DNA of 37,117 nt from the IMG/VR virus record IMGVR_UViG_3300007735_000688, positions 1 through 37,117 of that record, one strand, 5' to 3'. Position 1 is the stretch's first letter. Each line of letters opens with the position of its first letter. Shown here one piece after another: positions 31,529 through 37,117 of the stretch. Under the pieces are notes generated by a model that was not told the origin of the DNA, did not search any database, and worked only from the letters and a program-made list of their open reading frames with translations. The translations under genes and the position numbers were made by a program. The stretch comes from a virus.

Positions 31529-32038
31529 TTATTTATATTTATTCATTAAATCATCATAGAACCGAAAGAACTCATCCATCGAATGCACTATCACATACAC
31601 ACCACCTGATGCCGTGATACTTTCTTGGTATTTCTTCTGCGCTTCCGATTGCTTGTCTTTCATCTTAATCTCAATCTTCACCGAGATACCAACCTTATGT
31701 CCACCTATCATAACTCCGATGGTTGAATGGATGTCCGCAGTTCCTCGTGTTCCTTGTCCAGGAGTGAAGGTTACACCTTGTGTTCGATTGCCTATCTGTT
31801 GTCCTGTTAAGCCGTCTATGACCTTGTTAACTCTTGCTTGACCTTGATTGCTTACCCTTTCGGCTTGGTGTCCTTCGTACTTGAGGTAGTCGCACACACA
31901 AGCAGTTAGTCCGTTAGCCGTAGTATCGGTTCTGCCGTAATGGTCAAAGCTATCTTGTTGAGGTGTAATGGATGGATACTTTGCTCGTGAGTATCGTTGC
32001 TTGGCTTGTATTATGCGTTGTTTTTCTTGTCGTGTCAT
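31529..32038 (-). CDS. VRR-NUC-like nuclease, 169 aa
   Basis: Basic N-terminus, then a PD-(D/E)XK-type core: D102 in GTADIHSTIGV, E123-I-K125 in SVKIEIKMKDKQ, Q134 in SEAQKKYQ and a strand GGVYVIV. The pattern and size match small VRR-NUC/Holliday-junction-resolvase-like phage enzymes, used in branch resolution. It lies just after the primase-helicase unit, which fits DNA processing. Confidence 0.7.
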   Translation of the reverse strand: MTRQEKQRIIQAKQRYSRAKYPSITPQQDSFDHYGRTDTTANGLTACVCDYLKYEGHQAERVSNQGQARVNKVIDGLTGQQIGNRTQGVTFTPGQGTRGTADIHSTIGVMIGGHKVGISVKIEIKMKDKQSEAQKKYQESITASGGVYVIVHSMDEFFRFYDDLMNKYK

Positions 32039-32250
32039 TAGTGTTCTATGTTTAGTCCAAGTATGGATATGAGTTTCATAAGGTTTTCGTTTCGTTGCGA
32101 CATTGCGTTAAGTATTGTTGGTATCGTGTATTCACCTGTTCCGCTTCGAGGCGGTTCATCTTGTCGGTTTTTTGTAAGATTAAATCCTTCCGTTGTGATG
32201 ATATCAAGTGTTGCTTTATTTGTAAGGATAATTGATTTGCTCGTTGGCAT
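32038..32250 (-). CDS. hypothetical protein, 70 aa
   Basis: The start lies 12 bp after the primase-helicase stop and the end overlaps the nuclease start by one base, a snug fit. Polar protein of unknown role. A competing ORF in another frame (32076-32306) overlaps the primase-helicase end and does not fit the packing; only one of the two is likely real. Confidence 0.5.
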   Translation of the reverse strand: MPTSKSIILTNKATLDIITTEGFNLTKNRQDEPPRSGTGEYTIPTILNAMSQRNENLMKLISILGLNIEH

Positions 32251-32262
32251 AATTCTTGAATT

Positions 32263-34638
32263 TTAGAATTCGATGTCTTGTATGATTGGGTCGGCTGTAA
32301 ATTCATTGTTGTTTGTTTTGATTTCAAAATATCTACCAATGTGGTCTTTATCGAATATTATCTTCTTGTCATAAAACATTGCATATTGGTCTACCCACAT
32401 CTTCAATCGTTTTTGAGTTAACCACTTGCGCAAGTCGGGATATTCTTCTACAATATTTTCAAAGAACTTTTTAGAATATATCCTTGTGTTTGTCTGCATA
32501 TTTTCAGCATCCAAAGTATATTCGTAGAACTCGTTAGATGTCTTGCTTATGAACTTCCTTACTTCCAAGTTTTTAAACTCCGAAATAATCAATCCATTTT
32601 CAAAGTAGAATTGAACGCAACCTATCATAAAGTTATCGAACTTTGCCCATTCTAATTCTGACCATTCATCGAATAACAAGTGATTAAACTCTTGTAAAGG
32701 TGTATGATTGGCATTGAAATAACTACTAAATTCTACCTCAAATTTACGTCTATCGAATGAACCACCTGCACCACCGATTGTATAGTTCGTATTGATAAGA
32801 ATCTTAGGTGATTTGTTTACAGGCAACTTGATTGCTAATTGACCCTTGCGTTCAATGGTAATGCCTTCGGTAATAAGGCTAAATAAACTCTCAAAATCAA
32901 AGTGCTTTTTAACGTCATCGAACACCAATACTTGAGTATCGGTTGAAATTGTCTGATACTTGAATTGGTCGTTAAAACTGAATATCTTTCCATCAAGGCT
33001 ATTCAACTTCTTCATCTTGCTTATGGCATTACTAAACAACCCCTTTCCGCTACCACCATTCGGTGTGTCGCTGATAGTTTCATCATTGAGTATTATAGCC
33101 TTGTTATTTGCGCTTGTTTTGAAAGAGTGAAGCAAGTACCCAATAACTGATTTGATGCTCTTAAATCGTTCCGTATCACTTCCTGCGACAAGGTGTATAA
33201 ATCTTTCGTAAACACATCCACTACTATCTGACTTCTTGTATTCACGTTGGATTATCTGATTCTTCCATACATATCCACCTGAATCAATATAATCAATCTC
33301 TTCAACATTAGTTTTTGATACTCTTACCACCTTGTTCAGATAGTACAAGTATGCTTCTTCTTGAGTATCTTCAAGCAAGGTAACATCCTTTGTGTTCAAG
33401 AAGGATAAGTAATCGTAAGTGAAGAACTTGGTGTTACCTGCCATAAAATCAAAAGGCTTCATTCCAATATTCTCGGCATTCTCAAGATGGTGCAATACGA
33501 AATCTTTAATTTTATCCTTGTTAGTTTCTTCGATAAGGTTCTCAAATATATTGATAAATATAAACCCAGCATTTGATGGATAGTACTTGTAAAAATTATG
33601 CTCTTGAAGGAAGCATTTAAACTTATGGTGTTGAACAACTACATTACCTTTTTGTGTATATTCCCAAAAGTCAGTCACGCTGATATTATCCTTTACAGAT
33701 TCCACCGCCATATCAAATTCGTCATCATTCAATTCAGGAAATGCCTTACGCACTATCTTGATGTCTTTACCTGACCTGATTAACTCTTCGACTCTTTTCT
33801 TGGTATGGATGTCTTCAAAGAACTTAGTATGATGTTGAGATGTCTTCTTGTAGGCACTTTTGACAGTTGTGTCAATTTCACGTTGCGTAAAGTCTTTTTG
33901 CTTGTATTGTTCACACACCCTCATCGCTTCGTTTAGGCTAATGCCATAATCGTTCAATGCTGATGCCAACTTAAATAGATTGGCATTGCGTTCACCTGAT
34001 GACATTGAGAACTTATTAAACCACTTTAGTAAACGACTTATAATCTCGTTATCTGATTTGATTGGTATTCTAACTTCTTCGGTTACTTCATAAATATCAA
34101 CCTCTTTCAGTTCAGTCCATTCCAAGCTATCATCGTTGACATACAAATCAGCATCATAAGACTCAAAACATATTCGACAAATATCACTACAATGAATATC
34201 AAAGTAAGGCGAATTGAATTTATCCTTTAATGAATCAAAGTATCTCTTGTGATTCGGAATATCCTTTGGAATCTTGACTAATACTTTTAATCCATTCCTT
34301 CTTGGTGATAAGAAACAAGCAAAAGTAAACGGGTCGGATATAAACGATTCCCTGTACTGGTTCATTTGCTCAGGTGTATCAAAGTTATCAAAGTCAAGAC
34401 ATATAAGTCCTGAATGTTCAATGATACTTACCGCATTACGTTGTGTAAATGTTCCACTAAACAAGATTGCAGGTAAGGTGTTCTTTAGTTGCTTTTGTTT
34501 AGCCTCATCAGTGGTGCTTTCAATATCATCAATGATATGCTTAGACTTACCTATTTTGATACGATTAAAAATGTCATGAACATCTCTATGGTATGCTGCG
34601 GATACTTCGTTGAAGTTTTTAAATATACTTACTTTCAT
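32263..34638 (-). CDS. primase-helicase (BT4734/VirE-N + PriCT + P-loop helicase), 791 aa
   Basis: Replicative primase-helicase. Start chosen at MKVSIFKNF; the in-frame extension to 34740 runs through a folded leader and does not resemble the family N-terminus. Residues ~1-175 form the BT4734/VirE-N-like domain with the acidic LDFDNF site (81-86) and SPRRNGLKVLVKI. Residues ~200-265 form a PriCT-like helical domain. The C-terminal helicase has Walker A GGSGKGLFS (527-535), Walker B VLVFDDV (570-576) and an Arg-rich SFDRRKFEVEF motif. It would unwind and prime phage DNA, with the SSB-like and DnaA-like neighbours supporting it. Confidence 0.85.
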   Translation of the reverse strand: MKVSIFKNFNEVSAAYHRDVHDIFNRIKIGKSKHIIDDIESTTDEAKQKQLKNTLPAILFSGTFTQRNAVSIIEHSGLICLDFDNFDTPEQMNQYRESFISDPFTFACFLSPRRNGLKVLVKIPKDIPNHKRYFDSLKDKFNSPYFDIHCSDICRICFESYDADLYVNDDSLEWTELKEVDIYEVTEEVRIPIKSDNEIISRLLKWFNKFSMSSGERNANLFKLASALNDYGISLNEAMRVCEQYKQKDFTQREIDTTVKSAYKKTSQHHTKFFEDIHTKKRVEELIRSGKDIKIVRKAFPELNDDEFDMAVESVKDNISVTDFWEYTQKGNVVVQHHKFKCFLQEHNFYKYYPSNAGFIFINIFENLIEETNKDKIKDFVLHHLENAENIGMKPFDFMAGNTKFFTYDYLSFLNTKDVTLLEDTQEEAYLYYLNKVVRVSKTNVEEIDYIDSGGYVWKNQIIQREYKKSDSSGCVYERFIHLVAGSDTERFKSIKSVIGYLLHSFKTSANNKAIILNDETISDTPNGGSGKGLFSNAISKMKKLNSLDGKIFSFNDQFKYQTISTDTQVLVFDDVKKHFDFESLFSLITEGITIERKGQLAIKLPVNKSPKILINTNYTIGGAGGSFDRRKFEVEFSSYFNANHTPLQEFNHLLFDEWSELEWAKFDNFMIGCVQFYFENGLIISEFKNLEVRKFISKTSNEFYEYTLDAENMQTNTRIYSKKFFENIVEEYPDLRKWLTQKRLKMWVDQYAMFYDKKIIFDKDHIGRYFEIKTNNNEFTADPIIQDIEF

Positions 34639-34639
34639 A

Positions 34640-34702
34640 AAAAAACCCGAAGTGAGACGAATCGGATGGAAACCCCTTGCGGAGCCGACTCTCCCACTTC
34701 GG
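34640..34702 (-). terminator. structured leader with terminator-like end before the primase-helicase
   Basis: Minus-strand RNA can fold as CCCGAAGTG/CACTTCGGG enclosing GAGTCGG/CCGATTC (one G-U) and an inner CTCC-GCAA-GGGG hairpin with a GNRA loop. The outer stem is followed by seven T that touch the ATG (34638). It is inside the transcript from the promoter at 34765, so it could act as an attenuator or a structured translation leader. No known riboswitch class is recognised. Confidence 0.6.
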
Positions 34703-34764
34703 GAGTAAAGGTATTTGACAATAATTGGTTTCCATGCCAATTCTAAATTTAAGAACTATTGTTG

Positions 34765-34794
34765 CAAAGGTAGTAATTCTAAAGTACATTACAA
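34765..34794 (-). promoter_or_regulatory. Bacteroidota-type promoter for the primase-helicase
   Basis: The minus strand has TTG (34794-34792), 19 bp, then TACCTTTG (34772-34765), matching the -33/-7 consensus TTTG-N19-TAnnTTTG except the first T. The leader would be ~120 nt and includes the folded element at 34640-34702. This is the best promoter in the window. Confidence 0.7.
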
Positions 34795-34817
34795 GAAATT
34801 ACTAATAGGTTACGAAT

Positions 34818-34995
34818 GGCACTTGTGCCACATATGTGCCACATTGAAATTTCGCTATAACTTGCGACCACCATAGCTTTGAAAGGAATCCGTGCCACAT
34901 ACACATCTTTTTTGGGAATCTCAAAAAAAAACTTTTCCTTTTTGAACTCTTATTTATATAGAGGAGAATAAGGAAAATCCCCAATGTGGCACGGA
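34818..34995. other. iteron-like repeats: candidate replication origin or operator
   Basis: No gene is evident here. GTGCCACAT occurs at 34825-34833, 34836-34844 and 34892-34900, and inverted (ATGTGGCAC) at 34984-34992. The last two extend to a perfect 12-bp inverted pair (34889-34900 and 34984-34995). GGCACTTGTGCC (34818-34829) and CACATATGTG (34829-34838) are palindromes. An A/T-rich stretch (34921-34960) lies between. Its position between SSB-like and primase-helicase genes, near a DnaA-domain protein, suggests an origin; an operator is the alternative. Confidence 0.5.
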
Positions 34996-35000
34996 ATACA

Positions 35001-35363
35001 CTAAAATGGAAGCGAATCTCCCATTGGGTCACTCGGATGCACTACTTCCGCTTGAACTGTCTCAATGTGCTGACCGCTACCTTTAGCCTCAATTCTCCAA
35101 GCCTCAAGCGAATTGAAGTAAGATGTCTTACCATCCTTAGTCCACTCCTTGCCACGAATATTGAAGTGAACCGTGACAACTTGTCCCGTGTTGAACTTGT
35201 CCAACAAAGGACACTTGTCTTGGGTCAGTTGGAACTGAAGATACTGCGGATACTCGCCCTCAGTTTGCAGGATAAACTCACGCTTGGTGAACTTGTCAGA
35301 TACTTGTACGGCATCTCTTTTAATAAGCAGTCTGCCATCTGCTGTGTACTTTTCTGTACTCAT
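35001..35363 (-). CDS. single-strand DNA-binding-like protein (DUF3127-like), 120 aa
   Basis: OB-fold-like protein: KFTKREFILQTEGEYPQYLQ, DKFNTGQVVTVHFNIRGKEW and FNSLEAWRIEAKG match the DUF3127 family of Bacteroidota. The C-terminus ends GDSLPF, resembling the acidic SSB tip that recruits partner proteins. It lies between the DnaA-like gene and the candidate origin. Confidence 0.7.
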   Translation of the reverse strand: MSTEKYTADGRLLIKRDAVQVSDKFTKREFILQTEGEYPQYLQFQLTQDKCPLLDKFNTGQVVTVHFNIRGKEWTKDGKTSYFNSLEAWRIEAKGSGQHIETVQAEVVHPSDPMGDSLPF

Positions 35364-35405
35364 TGTATGTGTTTTGCTGAATCACAGCTTGTTTATGTTG
35401 TTATG

Positions 35406-35771
35406 TTATGCGCATTTAACTATCTCAAACCTACTAATGATACACCCATCACCACTATATCTCTTACGAGGCTCATATAAGGAAGTCTTCAAATTTGGTG
35501 CATTGTATCGAAGCAAGGTAACATATCTTTCGTAAATTGGATCGTGCGTATTCCTCATATTATCCACTACTTTAAGCGAATTGATAACTGTTGTATGGTC
35601 ACGATTGGACAAAAATTGTCCTATTTGCGATTTGTTGTATCCATTCTCGTAAGCTATGTAACAAAACAAATGTCTTGCGGTTGCGATGTCTAAAGTACCA
35701 CGTCCAAATCCTTGAATCTTCTTGATTGGGATGTTTAACCCAGTTGCGATGTCTATTAGTATATTATCCAT
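35406..35771 (-). CDS. free-standing DnaA domain IV-like protein, 121 aa
   Basis: Residues ~29-70 contain TARHLFCYIAYENGYNKSQI and GQFLSNRDHTTVIN, the HTH and RDHTTV signature of DnaA domain IV, which binds DnaA boxes. There is no AAA+ domain. The protein may recruit host replication or mark the phage origin. It overlaps the HTH gene by 8 bp and precedes the SSB-like gene. Confidence 0.75.
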   Translation of the reverse strand: MDNILIDIATGLNIPIKKIQGFGRGTLDIATARHLFCYIAYENGYNKSQIGQFLSNRDHTTVINSLKVVDNMRNTHDPIYERYVTLLRYNAPNLKTSLYEPRKRYSGDGCIISRFEIVKCA

Positions 35772-36186
35772 TGTGCGATGCTTTTAGTCCGTAATCAGAT
35801 AGTGATGGATACACCCATTGGAAGTCCACCATATCAGGTGCAAGTGGTGTGTTATCTATTAACAATGCTTTCTCCTTCTTGGCTTTAAGTTTAGCACCGA
35901 ATCCTGACTTCACTTTGATACCACGATATTGGATGTAGTGCCTAAGTTGGTGTTCCGTTATTCCATAATGTTCCGCCCATTCAATTGCTGTTTTCTCCAT
36001 CGAATGTTCCATTATGTATTCCAAAACTATGGGTGATGTGCGATATCCTGAATCTTTACCTTTTAGTCCATTTCTATAAAAGAATTGGTGCATTGTGCGA
36101 TAAGTTACATTGGCAAGTTTCGCCCATTCTTTGTAGGTGTATTTGGTCGGTGTTGCTTTGATTTGTTTAACTATTTCTATGTTCAT
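35764..36186 (-). CDS. tandem-HTH DNA-binding protein, 140 aa
   Basis: Two similar ~25-residue blocks: EWAKLANVTYRTMHQFFYRN (20-39) and EWAEHYGITEHQLRHYIQYR (69-88), each with the turn and hydrophobic pattern of a helix-turn-helix. A basic linker (KLKAKKEKA) follows. It is probably a DNA-binding regulator or replication accessory protein. It shares 20 bp with the upstream small gene and overlaps the DnaA-like gene. Confidence 0.65.
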   Translation of the reverse strand: MNIEIVKQIKATPTKYTYKEWAKLANVTYRTMHQFFYRNGLKGKDSGYRTSPIVLEYIMEHSMEKTAIEWAEHYGITEHQLRHYIQYRGIKVKSGFGAKLKAKKEKALLIDNTPLAPDMVDFQWVYPSLSDYGLKASHNG

Positions 36187-36322
36187 TTTGTTTTGTTTTA
36201 TTTGTGATGTAATTTTCTATTAGTTCTTTGCCGTAAGCCATAAAGTAAAATTTGTCATCTTCCCTTATTGCCCATAATGTTTCCAAGATGATGTTGATTT
36301 CGTCTACTGATGTTTCTTCCAT
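36167..36322 (-). CDS. small hypothetical protein, 51 aa
   Basis: Short ORF starting MEETSVDEINIILETLWAIR, acidic and helical, overlapping the HTH gene start by 20 bp. It is the first gene after the attC-like element. Function unknown. Confidence 0.5.
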   Translation of the reverse strand: MEETSVDEINIILETLWAIREDDKFYFMAYGKELIENYITNKTKQNEHRNS

Positions 36323-36348
36323 TGTTTGTTTAATTATTTGTCTTACCG

Positions 36349-36398
36349 ATAACTTGCGCTACAAAGCAATGAGGCACTGCTTGTAGCTGACAGTTATA
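36349..36398. repeat. attC-like palindromic element containing repeat copy 2
   Basis: Arms pair as ATAACT (36349-36354), GCTACAAAGCA (36358-36368) with TGCTTGTAGC (36378-36387) and AGTTAT (36392-36397), leaving one unpaired A in the left arm and unequal spacers. Bases 36372-36398 are identical to window bases 1-27. The fold with an extra-helical base is like an integron attC. A plus-strand terminator is possible, since a T-tract follows. Confidence 0.6.
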
Positions 36399-36481
36399 GG
36401 AAATTTTTTTTTAATTTTTTTTGCCCACCCACAAAGAGAGAACACAGAGAAAAAACCAATTTTAATTTTTCTTCCATCCCT

Positions 36482-37117
36482 TTAAGTTGATTTACAAAAA
36501 CAATCGTATTCAATATCTAATTCAGCATCAAACATTGTCATTTGTTGCTTATTCGTTTCGTGTTCATCAGTTGCTTTTCTGAAATTGCTTTTGCTCAATT
36601 CAATCAAATCCATAGCCGATTTATTCTTTCTGAAAAATACATATTCTCCTTCGCCATATTTCACTTCCATATCATTCCACCATTCAATCATTTTCGGCTG
36701 TTCTAAAATCATTGTAAGTAGTTTGCGTTCTGATTTTTTCCAACACATATCACAGTTGCCTTCGTAATCTTTCAACTGCAAATCAAAATCTTGCCTATCC
36801 CACCATTTGCGAATGAAATCTTTTGTGGCTCTTACTTCGGTTGCCAACGGATAAACAAATTTGTTCTCTAATGCTTTTGCCCAGTTAATGCGGTGTGCTT
36901 CGTCAATTCCTATTCCTATTGCAGTTTCCCAATCAGCAAAACCAAGCGACTGCATATATTTTTTAATGCAAACTTGTTTCAGTTCCCTTGTGCAATGCGG
37001 AAATGCTTTGTTTGGTATTCCGTATTTCTTAATCATTGCCTCAAATGGTTCACCTGTTCGGCTTGCAGTTTCAAAATCTACAATCTTAAATGATGTGACT
37101 TTGCCAATCTCAAAGTT
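36482..37117 (-). CDS. PAPS-reductase-family protein, 5' truncated
   Basis: The frame is open to the right edge (at least 211 residues), so the start lies outside. Visible motifs are KYGIPNKAFPHCTRELK near the N-terminal side and CDMCWKK (CxxC) in the C-terminal half, typical of the phosphoadenosine-phosphosulfate reductase family found in phages and DNA phosphorothioation (DndC-like) proteins. The N-terminal ATP-binding loop is outside the window. It is separated from the phage genes by the attC-like element, so it may be cargo or part of another unit. Confidence 0.7.
   Translation of the reverse strand, partial: NFEIGKVTSFKIVDFETASRTGEPFEAMIKKYGIPNKAFPHCTRELKQVCIKKYMQSLGFADWETAIGIGIDEAHRINWAKALENKFVYPLATEVRATKDFIRKWWDRQDFDLQLKDYEGNCDMCWKKSERKLLTMILEQPKMIEWWNDMEVKYGEGEYVFFRKNKSAMDLIELSKSNFRKATDEHETNKQQMTMFDAELDIEYDCFCKST

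Noticed and set aside
32076-32339. 87-aa Gln-rich ORF overlapping the end of the primase-helicase gene
   Set aside because: It overlaps the helicase end by up to 77 bp and conflicts with the better-packed 70-aa ORF at 32038-32250.
34639-34740. N-terminal extension of the primase-helicase ORF
   Set aside because: It translates through the folded leader, and the family start MKVSIFKNF is at 34638.
34802-35032. 76-aa minus-strand ORF between SSB-like and primase-helicase genes
   Set aside because: It overlaps the SSB-like gene end and covers the repeat-rich gap; its composition looks accidental.
36404-36422. T-tract as a minus-strand terminator of the PAPS-reductase-family gene
   Set aside because: The T-run is on the plus strand; on the minus strand it is an A-tract, so it cannot terminate that gene.
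1-37117. alternative genetic code
   Set aside because: TAG, TGA and TAA all serve as tidy stops at overlapping gene junctions; no long gene needs stop-codon reassignment.

Overview
The window looks like a nearly complete genome of a contractile-tailed (myovirus-type) bacteriophage of Bacteroidota. Every convincing gene is on the minus strand, so the reading order is right to left. The host guess rests on three things. Several intergenic gaps carry perfect matches to the Bacteroidota -7 promoter box TAnnTTTG. Start codons follow A/T-rich leaders with no Shine-Dalgarno. Several protein families are typical of Bacteroidota phages: BT4734/VirE-N-type primase-helicase, DUF3127-like SSB, DUF2586-like sheath, DUF6046-like tail protein. 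The genetic code looks standard. Family names come from sequence recognition alone, with no database search.

Layout from right to left. (1) 37117-36482: truncated PAPS-reductase-family gene, separated from the rest by a T-tract and a palindromic attC-like element (36349-36398). (2) 36322-30219: replication and accessory genes: a tandem-HTH protein, a free-standing DnaA domain IV protein, an SSB-like protein, a 362-bp gap with iteron-like repeats and a structured leader, a primase-helicase, a VRR-NUC-like nuclease, a GNAT acetyltransferase and small proteins. (3) 30222-27602: small proteins, then terminase small and large subunits. (4) 27563-21318: head-tail connector, Mu-like portal, MuF-like head protein, tail completion protein, baseplate and fibre genes, and a ribbon-helix-helix protein. 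(5) 21259-10444: ClpP-type prohead protease/scaffold, major capsid, decoration protein, sheath, tube, tail assembly chaperone with a -1 frameshift, tape measure, hub, spike, baseplate wedge, LysM-like protein and tail terminator. (6) 10438-7540: three consecutive proteins with export signals. (7) 7536-6158: holin-like proteins and a T4-type lysozyme whose frame is broken near its end. (8) 6100-4785: metallophosphoesterase and small proteins, ending at a terminator. (9) 4473-423: an early-type block of small unknown genes, a Rad52-like annealing protein and a lambda-type exonuclease. (10) 414-1: a tRNA-like element and a small ORF among attC-like repeats.

The genes form a self-consistent lytic programme: replication (primase-helicase, SSB, DnaA-like), a two-component exonuclease/annealase recombination pair, packaging, Mu-like head assembly, contractile tail and lysis. 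I found no integrase, transposase or recognisable repressor. The most unusual signals are the attC-like repeats with a tRNA-like element at the genome edge, a folded leader with a terminator-like end touching the primase-helicase start codon, an iteron-like region beside the DnaA-like and SSB genes, the broken lysozyme frame, and the run of exported proteins in tail-fibre position.
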